In this document: positions 32,419 to 43,244 of the stretch, in pieces
Position numbering within the stretch: position 1 is the stretch's first letter
Layout: every line of letters starts with the position of its first letter
Assembly (NCBI GenBank): GCA_003049435.1
Contig: PYSQ01000029.1
Location: forward strand, 1 to 64,000
From: Nakataea oryzae
Taxonomy: Eukaryota > Ascomycota > Sordariomycetes > Magnaporthales > Magnaporthaceae
Reading direction: 5' to 3'
Length of the DNA stretch: 64,000 bases
Position numbers and translations under genes: made by a program
Notes under the pieces: generated by a model
Told to the model about the DNA's origin: nothing
Database searches by the model: none
Seen by the model: only the letters and a program-made list of their open reading frames with translations

Positions 32419-35084
32419 ATGGATACTCTCGTAGAATCCGCCGCTCCGGCGGGCCCCGAAGCCGTTGTCGACGAGACAATAAAAACAGAAGCATACCCCG
32501 AGCTCCCCGGCGCTGTTGCTGCGCCTGCTGCCGGCCCGGGCGCCGAGGACTCTGGTAGGCACCACCAATGCGCCCGTCCACTACCCCTGAGAAGCTCGCG
32601 CGTGCACCAGCGGGCTGCTGCTGCTGCTGCTGCTGGGCTCCCGCCATTGATGCTGCCATTGTTGCCCCTGACCATGACCAATGACCCTCTGGGCTGACCG
32701 TTGCACTTGTGCCTGGCATAGCGTCTTCGATCACGGTCAACACAAAGGCGGCGCCGCCCGCAAACACATTCCCTCCGCCCAAGACGGACAAGCCGCGACC
32801 GCACGTCTGTGGGACATGCCAGCGCTCCTTTGCCCGGCTGGAGCACCTGAAGCGCCACGAGAGGTCACACACCAAGGAGAAGCCGTTTGAGTGCCCAGAA
32901 TGCACACGATGCTTCGCCCGCAGGGATCTGCTGCTGCGCCACCAGCAAAAGCTTCACCAGACCACCACGCCCTCGTCGCGGCCTCGGAACCGCCGCGAGA
33001 GCGCGAGCGGTGCCGTCCCAGCCGGCAGCCGCGTGCGCAAGAACAGCATCGCCGGCAGCACAGCCTCGGGCGTGGTGGGCGGCGGCCCCGCGACGATGCG
33101 GCCGAGGGCCAACACCATCAGCCACGTCGACGGGGCGCACATGTCCATGATCGCGGCCGCCAATGCCAACGTCGCGCGCATGAACGCCAGCCACGGCCAC
33201 GGCCACGGCCACGGCCACAGCCGACACCCCAGTCTGGCCGGCCTGCCGATGCACCAGATGGATCACCCGTACGTGGGCATGGCGGCGGCCATGGGCCAGC
33301 GCGGCGTGGCGCACGGCCTCCCCAAGCTGGAGACGCACACGATTGGAAACTTCGATCCCTTCACCAACGGCCTCCGCACCGCCCCTCCCATTGCCGCCTA
33401 CCACAACGAGTTCGACTTCGAGGGCCTGCTCTTCGGCTCCGGCTCCACCATCAACCCCAATGCCCTCCACTACAGTGACTCGCCGCACTCGATGGCGCTG
33501 GACCCCACGTCTCCCTTCTCGCATGGCGGCATGGCAGATATGGCCTCGGCTCACCAGATGGACGAGACGTTTGACTGGCTGACGGGGTTCGAGCACCAGA
33601 TGTCGTTCGGCAATGCCCCCGAGCACGCCGTCGACGGCTCGTCCCCCTCGGCCATCAGCACGGCCAGCCAGAGCGGCATTAGTGATGTCATGCTCGACGG
33701 CTCCAGCAATCACCCTTCCGTCACCACAGTCGCGCCGACCACAACCTTCTTCCAGCCCTCCGCCATCATGGGCCCGCCGCAGATGTCACACCCGTACGGC
33801 ATCGACATGACGCACAACTTCTTCCCGGACCTCCTCAACGGGTCCCCCTTGTCGCCGCACCAGCCGCACCAAAAGGGCATGGGCGAGGCGTACATGTCGA
33901 CGCCGCCCTCGTCGCTGAACTCAATCAGCCCCTCGCTTCTGTCGGGACTTGGCGCCCAGACCATGAGCCACGCCGCACTTGGCGGCTACGGTGCCGGCCC
34001 GGAGACTCCCTCCTCGATCAATGGTAGTAACAATCATGGCACCTCACCCATCGCGACTATCACTGATTCAACAAGACACGCCATCCTAGGTGCATTGTCC
34101 TGCGGGACGTCGCAGCACTCCCTCCTCACTGGACGCAAGTACTCGCTCGGGAACCCGGCGGCACGTCCCCAGGACGGCTCGGCCTCGGCGGCAGCGGCGG
34201 TCGACAAGCAGCTCCCGAGTACCCAAGACATGCAGCGGTACGTGGCTGCGTACCTGCGCTACTTCCACCCCCACCTCCCGTTCCTGCACGTCCCAACCCT
34301 TTCCTTCGAGCTCCCGGCGAACCTGGCTAGCGGTTTGGGCGGAGGCGCCGTGCCCGGGGCCGGCTGCCTCATCCTCTCCATGGCGGCAATCGGGGCCCTG
34401 TACGAGACAGAGCGCGAACAGTCGGCTCACCTTTTCGAGATGGCCAAGAAGATGATCGGGTTGTACCTCGAGGAGAAGCGCAAGGCGACGGTCGGCCTGG
34501 CGAGCCTTAGGAGGGCTTCTGCCGTCGACATCAAGTCGGCAACGGCCGACGGCAGGGTCGAGACGCCGCTGTGGCTGGCGCAGGCGATGCTGCTAAACAA
34601 CATATACGGGCACAACTGCGCCGACAAGCGCGCCGGAGAGATCGCTCTCACCCACTCGGCGACGCTAGTCAGCCTTGCCCGCGGCGCGCAGCTTCTGACG
34701 CCCTCCAGGATGGAAGCCCGGCAGCCAAACGGCGACGACAGCATGGAGGGCATCGAGGGTCCCTGGAGTGGGGAAGGACAGCAACAGCAACAGCAGCAGA
34801 AATCCGAGGTCGAGGAGCAGGTCGAGTGGCTCAGGTGGAAGGAGATGGAGGAGCGGAAACGGACGCTTTTTGTCATCTTCATCCTGTCAAGCATGGTGGT
34901 CTCGGCGTACAACCACATGCCGGCATTGACCAACTCCGAAATTGGCCTGGACCTGCCCTGCGATGAGGAATTCTTCTCGGCCAAGACTGCGGCCGAGTTT
35001 AATGCCAAGGGAGGGGTGGCCGCCGCCAACCGCAACCGTATGACGTTCCATCAGGCTCTCCGGGACCTTTTGTGTGCCGGCGAG

Positions 35085-35119
<35 letters not shown>

Positions 35120-36359
35120 ACAGCAGCAACAACAACAACAGCAACAGCAACAGCAGCAGCAGCAACAACAGCAGACACCATCAGCAGGACCCAACAACAC
35201 CGGCAGCTCCCATCGTCCCTTTGGCTCATCCGTCAACCCGGCCGAGCTGCCCAGCAGCGACCTGAAACCGAGCACGTTTGGCTGCCTCGTCCTGATAAAT
35301 GCGCTGCACAACTACATCTGGGAGACGCGGCAGAGGCACCGGAACAGGACGTGGACGAACGAGGAGACAGAGCTCATGCACCGGCGCATTGAGCCGGCGC
35401 TCCGGGCGTGGCAGGCGGCCTGGGCCAGCAACCCGCGCCACAGCCTCGAGCGGCCCAACCCGTTTGGACTGGGGCCTCTGTCGGCCGACTCGATCCCACT
35501 GCTCGATCTCGCTTACGTGCGCCTCTTTGTCAACATGTCGGTCACAAAAGAGAAGTTCTGGCAGCGCGACTGGGACGGACTGGCGCGCGAGCTGGCGCGC
35601 GGCGAGGAGATTGTGCAGCACGCCCAGAACTCGCCCGCCCAGTCGGCCGTCACGGACAGATCCGAGACGTCGGGCGCCGGCAGTTCGGTGTTTGTAGACT
35701 CTCCACCGACGCAGTCGTCATCGCCTGATTTTGCGGCCGTCAAGGCGTCTGGCGCGACGGGTCTGGGCCAGCCACAAGGCCAGGCACAACCGCCTCGCAA
35801 CTCGACGGGCTCCATATCGTCGGCATCAGGGCTTGCGGCGGCGGGCGGGCGGACGACGTCGAGGCGAGAGAAACACCTGCGGCGGGCGGCCTTCTTCGCG
35901 GCCGACTCGCTCGCCATGTCGGACCGGCTCGGGGTCACGTTTGCCGACTTTAGCCGCGAGCTGCCGCTGCAGTCGGCCATGTGCGCGTTTGACTGCTCAC
36001 AGGTGCTGGCCGAGTGGGTGGCGACGCTGCAGGACCGGGTGGGCCGGTACCTGGGGATCCTGGGCAAGGACGAGGTGGAGCTCGGGCAGGTGCCGGCCAT
36101 CATGCTGCTGGAGGAGGAGGACGTCAAGCTGCTGATGAAGGTGCAGGACGTGGTCGACAGCGCCGAGATCAAGATCAACCTCGACGGCGGCATGGCGGCG
36201 GAGCAGGGCGGCTACGCGGCCAAGATCCTGCGCGTCACGGCGCACACGCTGGGCAGGTCGGGCGCCTGGCCCATCACGCACCTGATGAGCAGCTGCCTCG
36301 AGCACCACGCCAACTACATGCGGGCGCGGGCCGAGAGGTCCGTGATTGCCAGCGACTAG
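32419..36359 (+). CDS. C2H2 zinc-finger transcription factor with fungal-specific TF domain (ADR1-like fingers)
   Basis: Two exons, 32419-32554 and 32722-36359 (GTAGGC donor, CATAG acceptor), give 1257 residues. Two adjacent C2H2 fingers at about residues 75-97 and 103-126 have the ADR1-type arrangement (FARLEHLKRHERSHT, then CFARRDLLLRHQQKLH), a nuclear DNA-binding unit. An Ala/His/Ser-rich linker with a (GH)n stretch (33189-33221) follows. A fungal-specific TF regulatory domain begins near MQRYVAAYLRYFHPHLPFLH. A 29-residue polyglutamine run (residues 835-863) sits inside that domain. The combination of C2H2 fingers with the fungal_trans domain defines a recognised Pezizomycotina class, but I cannot assign a named orthologue or target genes. 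The gene has a very long upstream noncoding region and a candidate uORF, both typical of a finely controlled regulator. Confidence 0.88.
33189..33221 (+). repeat. GGCCAC repeat encoding (Gly-His)n
   Basis: Five tandem six-base units encode alternating Gly-His inside the C2H2/fungal_trans protein, just after the fingers. The run is in frame and not disruptive. Confidence 0.85.
35088..35174 (+). repeat. CAG/CAA repeat encoding polyglutamine
   Basis: Twenty-nine codons of mixed CAG and CAA, with one GAA, encode a Gln run in the middle-homology part of the C2H2/fungal_trans factor. The first ten are pure CAG; the later mix of CAA will limit slippage. Such tracts vary in length between strains. 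Confidence 0.95.
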
Positions 36360-36547
36360 GCCGTGCCTCTCAGTCTTTGTTGTTTTGATGATGATGATGA
36401 TGATGCTGTTGTTATTGTTGGGACGAATCTCAAAAAGGGGAAAATTACGGGCCTGCTTATTTTCTGGCGCAGAGGCAAAAAACCATGTAACCAGAGCTTG
36501 CTACGATACAAACGACGTGATGGAGTCTTGTTTTTTTTTTTTTTTTT

Positions 36548-36594
<47 letters not shown>

Positions 36595-36691
36595 CCCCTT
36601 CTCATCGTATTATTGGCAGATAGGTCTTTCTCTCATGTTGCCAATTAGCCTCCCGCTGCCTCCTTTTCCATCCGGGTTTTGTGGGCGGCGA
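36360..36691. other. convergent 3' spacer C2H2/fungal_trans gene / mex67
   Basis: These 332 nt separate two convergent stop codons. They contain a (GAT)n run at about 36387-36404 and a 64-nt poly-T tract. No gene is present. Confidence 0.7.
36531..36594. repeat. poly(T) tract, 63 T with one C
   Basis: Twenty-nine T's, one C at 36560, then 34 T's. On the minus strand this is a poly(A) tract about 100 nt upstream of the mex67 terminal region, between convergent genes. Confidence 0.95.
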
Positions 36692-39034
36692 TTAAGGGGG
36701 GAGTTGGCCGTTGATAAAAGCCTCGGGCCCGAGATTTGGCTATCACGAAGTTAGCAACACGTATCGGTGGTCAAGTCGGTAGATGAAAAGAGAGGATGTA
36801 TGGCTTGTGATCAATGGATGAGTGTCTGTAATTTCTTACCCTTGTTTCATGGAATTTGATCAGGGCAGCCTCCAGGTTCCAGTTCACCTGATCCAGGCAC
36901 ATCTCAGAGTACTGAGCGATCATGTTGGTGCGCTGAGATAGCTCTGTAATCAGCTGCTGCCTCTGCTGTTGCTGATCGACGGGGGCCCCTTCGACGGGCA
37001 CAGACGACTGGGCGACGGGAATGGGGTTCCAAGCTCTGAGTGAGAGCATGTCGCTGACAATCCGGATAGGGTTGCCACCTGGCGCGCCAGGGCCCAGGAC
37101 AAACGTCCTAGAGAAGCTGCGCTTGCCAACCTTGCCGCTTCCAGAGTCGCTTTCCTCGAATTCGCCATGAATGTTGATAATCAGTCCGTCCACCCCCTGG
37201 GGGCTCTGACCGCTGGGGTCGGCAAGCGCCGGCAAAGGATGGCAGTCGACGAGGTACTTGCTGAATTCGGCGGCGAGGTTCGGGTGCTTGGTTTGTGGCA
37301 GTGCCTTCCACATCTCCTGGACGGTCTGGCGGCCCTTCATTAGGCGCTGGACGCGTGGTCCCTGGTGCGTTATCCTCACAAGATTCCGCGAGTACTTGAG
37401 ATATGGTTGCCACGGCAGAACGGGCTCGTCTACGTCACGCGGCGCATGGTTAACGACTGACACGGAGAAGGTACTCTTGTCATCGTAGAACATGGCGGCC
37501 AGGGCGGACCTGTCGCTGTCGAACATGGGCAGGAATTGCATGAGAAACTCTTCGCCGATTCTGCCCGCGTCGCGGAAATCGGGTCCGTGTTGCGGAATCG
37601 GTATCGGTCGCGCGGCAGCCCTAGCAGCCTCTGCGGCAGCAACCTCTTCGGGCGTCCGCACCTGGATGTGGCTCAGGTTCTGCAACTTGGGGAACCACTT
37701 GAGTAGCTCTTCCCTGTAGGAGGGCTCGAGACTCTCGATAGGGTTGCCGGAGAGGAGGAGTGTCTCCAGTTGTCGAAAGTGGTGGCTCCATCTTGACATC
37801 GACTTGACCGATTGCAGGCTGTTTTCTCGGCAGTCGAGGTGTTTCAGATCGGGGAATGTCGTGGCAAGCTCGAAAACCTGACTGACATGGTCGATGGAGT
37901 TTCTGGCAATGGAGATGCTCTCGACCGATGCACGCTTCTTTTCGGCAGTTGGGAAAATATCGTCGCTGATGGTCATGAGTGCCATGAAAGTCTTCTCTGC
38001 TCGTTCCTTGCCACCGAGCGCCTCCATCGCTGCGAGAACTGGGTCTTGACCAATGGCTGACAGATCGAGCAGCTTGCTGTCCGCGTTAAAGCGGCGATTG
38101 AGGAAGTCCCGTAGTTTCGATCGGACTTCCTCTGTCGCCTGGCTGGGTTGTGCGGAGCTATGGGATCTTGAGTCTCCGGGCCAGCCGTCCTGGCTCTCGG
38201 TTATGGCAAGAGTCGACCCGGCAAAAAGCCAACCGTTCAGCTTCAAAACATCCTCCGCGTCCTCCTTGCTGAGCAAAATGTGAAGGGTGTGGTCGTTGGT
38301 CAAGTGTGACTGGGGTGCCAAGTTAGCAAGTGTGAGCACTAATGTGTGAGCCGGGAGGCGGTTCCTCCCTCCCCTTGCTTTTCCTCCTAGCTATTCCTTC
38401 GACATGGGTACTGGGCAACGACAGATCTGGAGTCCCAGGGACATTTTGTCTTCTTATTCGACAGCCAGCAGTTGCTAAGTCACATAAGAACCAGGTCTAG
38501 TCTTGAGGTGATGTCACAACCCAGGCGCTTTCTTATCCTCAGGCGCGGTGCACGTACCTTCTTGACGACAACTCGACGGGAGTTGAAGTTTGCCGCCTTG
38601 CGCTCCAGGAAGTCTAGAGCGCCTTTGACGCCTTTATCCGCATTTGTCGCTGCCTTGCTGTCCTTGAGCCCAACGACCTTCAGGATCGACGTGGGCCCCG
38701 ACCCCCTTCGTGGCGATGACACGCGGCTCGACAGATCAGAACCGCTATTCAGATGACGGAGGATCTTGTCCTGAGCGGCAATGATTGACCGTGTTGCTGC
38801 TCCTCCACCCCCAGCGCCGCGGGCGGCAGGGCGGCCCCTTGTCGCTGTGTTTTTGTTGGTTTGGTTGGCAGAGCGCTTTCCGACCCCGCCAGACCTGGTC
38901 GACGAGGACGGGTCCATCACGAGATCTCCGTCGCGGTCTACCCGCCCAGCTCCGCCACCACGGCGCTTCTGGATGCCGCCTCGAGCAGAGCTCCGCGTGC
39001 CCCGTGCCGGGCCGGTGGGTGGGGCGGTCGCCAT
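36692..39034 (-). CDS. mex67: mRNA export factor Mex67 (NXF1/TAP family)
   Basis: I rebuild three exons on the minus strand, in transcript order 39034-38558, 38309-36840 and 36739-36692, giving 664 residues. The N-terminus is basic, Gly/Arg-rich and disordered. An RNP-like domain runs from about residue 130 to 210 and is split by intron 1. Leucine-rich repeats follow (FPDLKHLDCRENSLQSV, LETLLLSGNPIESL). Next is an NTF2-like domain (GEEFLMQFLPMFDSDRSALAAMFY), which pairs with Mtr2. Last is a UBA-like TAP-C domain that binds nucleoporin FG repeats. The final 15 residues (PNLGPEAFINGQLPP) are on exon 3. Without that splice the protein would miss the conserved end of TAP-C and run into unrelated codons. 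The protein carries bulk mRNA through nuclear pores. The gene shares a 967-bp divergent promoter with mph1. Confidence 0.93.
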
Positions 39035-40001
39035 GTTGTGGGTTTTGCAGGGCAGGTATTCTCTGAGCTCGTCGTGTTTCGTTCCCTTTGTTTCCCTGCT
39101 TCCTTTCCCCCGTGGACGGGGGGTGAATGCAGGTGTTGGCGAGGTTTGGCTCGTCGGCTTCACAGGATACTACTGCCGGCAGCGATCGTGGCTGCACTAT
39201 CGGGTATGAGAAGAGCGAGATTAAGCGGAGGAGAAAAGCGCGACCAGGCGGTGGTCTTGGGGGAGGGCGAAGGGCTCGGTCGAGGGGGTGTGCGGATGGG
39301 TGGATTCTAGTTTGATGCGACAGGAACGCGCCCGCGGCGTGGTCTTTTTAAAAGGCGGTATTGCGCAGCCGCTTTCTTTGTGCTGCACGGCGCGGCGAGG
39401 GGATCCTGTGGCAATGGTCGGTTGCAGGGGCGGATGGTGAAGAGCGACAATGCGGCCACAGACCCCGACGACCGCATGCGGCACAGAACCTTGGGTCTTT
39501 GGCGAGAGCAAAGAAACATGGGCCAGAATCACGTCAAGTCAGTCTCTGAGGTGAACCCGGAAGGCCGAAGCGCTGCATGGCTTATGTAACGCAGGCCCCA
39601 GTCGCCGCAACAGGCTGCCGCAACCCCACAGCCATTGTGGCCCGCGCGGCTGGCTTGGCTGGTGACTGCGCTGGTGACTGCGCTACTGGCTGAGTCACCA
39701 CCACCTTGCGCCAGGCTCGTTGCGGGTCTGCTCACGTGCTCAGGCGCGCCTGAAGCCCGACAGGCCCACTCTGCGGGGGCCTCCAGCGCGACGGCGACGC
39801 GTGCTGACGAGGGCAAAGCCGGCAGGCAGGCTAACATGGATCGCCGCCGACGACGTGCGCAAAGAGCCGCTTGCATTCTCGACACGCCGCCTCGACGCCG
39901 GGCACACCGATCTCGTGCGGCGCCTGGTATCCTCTCCGAAATCCCAGGCTGGAATGCGCTGATTGCCGGCAGCGTGCCGTCGCCTGCGTCGCGCCGTGAG
40001 G
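39035..40001. other. divergent promoter region mex67 / mph1
   Basis: No gene is seen. The region includes a perfect tandem duplication of 12 nt (GGTGACTGCGCT at 39661-39684). It must serve as a bidirectional promoter for two housekeeping genes. No clear TATA box was found. Confidence 0.6.
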
Positions 40002-43000
40002 ATGGCTTCGGAATGCGACCTGCTTGACGACGATGTCTGCGACGAGGACCTGATGGCGCTGGACGATATGGCGCGTGCCGCCTCATCCGCCTCGTCCGCC
40101 ACAGCCCAGCGATCCAGAGCAACCATCAACGCCGTGCGCCCAAGCCGCCCGACAGACCCTCGGCCCTCGGCCGCCGTGGCAGCACCGGCGGCGGCGGCAG
40201 CGGTAGCGACGTCGTCCTCGTCGCGATCGGGAGGGGGGCTCGACGAACTGGACGGAATCCCGTCCGATGCCTTAGACAGCTCCCCAGAGCCGGCTCCACG
40301 ACCAGCAGCCAAGCAGCCCCAGGTCTTCCACCAAACCACGCTCCTGGGCCGGACCCTGGCGGACACCGGCCCCTCACAGGCGCAGCGCCCCGGCGCCGGA
40401 CGGGCATACCGTGGCGACCTGCCGGCCGAGGCGCCGACGCACCACGAGCTGGACCACGAGGCTCTCAAGACGTGGGTCTATCCAATGAACCTGGGCGCTA
40501 TCCGCGACTACCAGTTCAGCATCGTCAAGAACGGGCTGTTCAGCAATACCCTGGTGGCGCTCCCAACCGGCCTTGGAAAGACCTTCATCGCCGCAACCGT
40601 CATGCTCAACTTCTTCCGTTGGACGCGCAACGCAAAGATTGTTTTTGTTGCCCCAACCAAGCCCCTGGCGTCGCAGCAGGTTGCGGCCTGTCTGAGCATC
40701 GCCGGGATCCCGCGCTCGGCGGCCACTCTGCTGACGGGTGAGACCAAGCCCGCACTGCGCGAGGACGAGTGGGAAGGCAAGCGCCTCTTCTTCATGACGC
40801 CGCAAACCCTCATGAACGATCTCTCAAAGGGCTATGCAGACCCCAAGAAGATCGTGCTGCTTGTCGTGGACGAGGCGCACCGGGCCACGGGCGACTACGC
40901 CTATGTCAAGGTCATTGAGTTTATCCGCCGCTTCTCCAAGAGTTTCCGTGTGCTCGCGCTCACCGCCACTCCCGGGTCGACCGTCGAAGGCGTCCAGGCG
41001 GTGATCGACAACCTTGGGGTGTCGCACGTCGAGATCAGGACTGAGGAGTCTATCGACATCCGGAGCTACGTTCACTCGCGCGAGATTGAGCGCGTCGTGC
41101 TGGAGCCGTCGGATGAGATGCTGCGGCTGACCGAACTCTTCTCGCAGGCGTTGAAGCCTCTCACATCAAAGATCAGCCAGGCAAACATATACTACGGCCG
41201 TGACCCGTCATCCATCACCACGTACGGCCTTATGAAGGCCCGTCAGGACTGGTTCAACGGCCCGGGGCGGCACGCGAACCAGGGCACCAAGATGATGCTG
41301 ATGGCCATCTTCACCATCCTACAGGGCCTGGCCCACGCCATGAAGCTGCTCAACTTCCACGGCATCCGGCCTTTCTACGACAACCTGGTCGCCTTCAGGG
41401 CCGAGACAGAGGAGAAGGGGCAGAAGGGCTCCAAGTACAAGCGCCAGGTGCTCGCCGACCCCGGGTTCCAGGAGATGATGGACACGGCGGCCCAGTGGCT
41501 GAAGCTGCCCGACTTTGTCGGCCACCCCAAGCTGACACATCTCTGCGACACCCTGCTCAACCACTTCATGGACGCCGGCGAGGGCTCGAGCACGCGCGCC
41601 ATCGTCTTCAGCGAGTACCGAGACAGCGCCGAGGAGATTGTGCGGGTCCTCAACATGCACAAGCCCCTGGTTAGCGCCTCGCTCTTTGTCGGGCAGGCCG
41701 ACTCGAAAAAGAGCGAGGGCATGAAGCAGAAGCAGCAGATCGAGACGATTGAAAAGTTCCGGGGCGGGGCCTTCAACGTCCTGGTCGCCACGTCCATCGG
41801 GGAGGAAGGGCTCGACATTGGCCAGGTAGATCTCATCATATGCTACGACGCCTCCTCGTCGCCAATCCGGATGCTCCAGCGCATGGGCCGGACAGGCCGC
41901 AAGAGGGCGGGCAGGGTCACTCTCCTTCTCATGAAGGGCAAGGAGGAAGACAAGTACAACCGGGCTCAGGACAACTACGAGAAGATGCAGGCGCTCATCT
42001 GCGAGGGCAGTCGGTTCAACTTCCGCTATGACCTGTCCAGCAGGATCGTGCCCAGGGACGTGAAGCCTGAGGTCGACAAGCGAGTCGTCGAGATTCCTGT
42101 CGAGAACACACAGGACACGTCGCTGCCAGAACCAAAGAGCCGGAGCACTCGCGCAAAGAAGCCGGCCAAGAAGAAGTTCAACATGCCTGATGGTGTTGAG
42201 ACGGGCTTCACGCTGGCGTCCATGTTTGGACAGCCGAAGACGGCACCACAGCGGCCGGCTCTGGGTAAGACGGCCCGGAAACCCGTGGTTCAGGAGCCCA
42301 AGCAAGCGAAGGAGGAGGAGGAGGACCTAGCCCCTGTCCCAACGCTCGAGAGCGTTCTTCTCGGCAGCACACAGCTGGCCAAGCTCAACAGGCAATACCG
42401 GAATCTCCCCTTTCACCAAACCCACGCCGAGGAGATAAGCATGCCGAGCCTGACGGCCCACCCGATGCTGCAGCGAACACTGCGACCTACTGGCCAGCTC
42501 AAGCACGGGTCGTACACAAAGCGATGCGTGAGGCTGTTCAAAGGCCTATCCAAATCCCGCAGTGCCGAGCGGCCAGACAAGACGGCTTTGAGCAGCTACC
42601 TTGATATCCCTGTGCCGCCATTTGGCAGCGAGCCCGGGATGCCCCCAGGCCACAAGCGCACATCGTCCCTCGGGAATGATAACGCTCAGCAGCGGCCTCC
42701 CAAGCGGCAGAAGGCGTCCTCCAAGCCTAAAACGAGCGCCGTGTCCGAGTATTTATCCGACGTCGACGGCGCGCTGTCCCAAGAAGAATGTAGCGACGGG
42801 GAGCTGGCCTCGGTCACCTCGTACGGCGAAGAGACAGGGCCGCTGGGGGGCGTCTGCGAGTCGGGCGTGAGCACAGCCGACATCCCTCGTCTTACGGGGC
42901 CCTCCCGAGGAGCCTCATCCGAGCCGTCAAAATCGGCCGCACCCAGGCGGCGGGCGAGGTCGTCTTCCATGTCCTCGCTGGCGTCTATACCGCCGGCCGC

Positions 43001-43244
43001 TGTTGCCAAGCCCTATTTTGTCCCTGCCGAACTCCCCGGTACCCAACAGACCGAGGACGACGACGTGCCTTCTGTCGAGGCACTCCTGGGGGCAAGTGTG
43101 GGGCGAAAACCGTCTTCGGCAAAAGACGACTCGGTGCCCGGAGAGGGCATCGACGGGTATGACAGCAGTCGCGAGCAGGCGCGGCGGAAGAAACAAAGAG
43201 CTCGCAGAACACTGTTTCTGGAGAGTGAGAGCGATAGTGATTAG
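40002..43244 (+). CDS. mph1: ATP-dependent DNA helicase Mph1 (FANCM family)
   Basis: This is an intronless protein of 1080 residues. The first ATG of the frame is at 40002, and the encoded N-terminus (ASECDLLDDDVCDEDLMALDDM) is acidic, as is usual in the family. Superfamily 2 helicase motifs are complete: motif I LPTGLGKT (187-194), motif II DEAH (290-293), motif III LTATPG, and motif VI QRMGRTGRKRAGR (626-638). The conserved insertion typical of Mph1/Fml1/FANCM lies between the two RecA-like lobes. The C-terminal third is low-complexity and Ser/Lys-rich. The enzyme remodels replication forks and D-loops, favouring error-free bypass and non-crossover outcomes, in the nucleus. It is divergent from mex67 and convergent with ace1. 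No feature suggests inactivation. Confidence 0.95.
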   Translation: MASECDLLDDDVCDEDLMALDDMARAASSASSATAQRSRATINAVRPSRPTDPRPSAAVAAPAAAAAVATSSSSRSGGGLDELDGIPSDALDSSPEPAPRPAAKQPQVFHQTTLLGRTLADTGPSQAQRPGAGRAYRGDLPAEAPTHHELDHEALKTWVYPMNLGAIRDYQFSIVKNGLFSNTLVALPTGLGKTFIAATVMLNFFRWTRNAKIVFVAPTKPLASQQVAACLSIAGIPRSAATLLTGETKPALREDEWEGKRLFFMTPQTLMNDLSKGYADPKKIVLLVVDEAHRATGDYAYVKVIEFIRRFSKSFRVLALTATPGSTVEGVQAVIDNLGVSHVEIRTEESIDIRSYVHSREIERVVLEPSDEMLRLTELFSQALKPLTSKISQANIYYGRDPSSITTYGLMKARQDWFNGPGRHANQGTKMMLMAIFTILQGLAHAMKLLNFHGIRPFYDNLVAFRAETEEKGQKGSKYKRQVLADPGFQEMMDTAAQWLKLPDFVGHPKLTHLCDTLLNHFMDAGEGSSTRAIVFSEYRDSAEEIVRVLNMHKPLVSASLFVGQADSKKSEGMKQKQQIETIEKFRGGAFNVLVATSIGEEGLDIGQVDLIICYDASSSPIRMLQRMGRTGRKRAGRVTLLLMKGKEEDKYNRAQDNYEKMQALICEGSRFNFRYDLSSRIVPRDVKPEVDKRVVEIPVENTQDTSLPEPKSRSTRAKKPAKKKFNMPDGVETGFTLASMFGQPKTAPQRPALGKTARKPVVQEPKQAKEEEEDLAPVPTLESVLLGSTQLAKLNRQYRNLPFHQTHAEEISMPSLTAHPMLQRTLRPTGQLKHGSYTKRCVRLFKGLSKSRSAERPDKTALSSYLDIPVPPFGSEPGMPPGHKRTSSLGNDNAQQRPPKRQKASSKPKTSAVSEYLSDVDGALSQEECSDGELASVTSYGEETGPLGGVCESGVSTADIPRLTGPSRGASSEPSKSAAPRRRARSSSMSSLASIPPAAVAKPYFVPAELPGTQQTEDDDVPSVEALLGASVGRKPSSAKDDSVPGEGIDGYDSSREQARRKKQRARRTLFLESESDSD

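Noticed and set aside
41319..42305. A 328-codon antisense frame over mph1
   Set aside because: It is a compositional shadow of the helicase gene with no recognisable domain.
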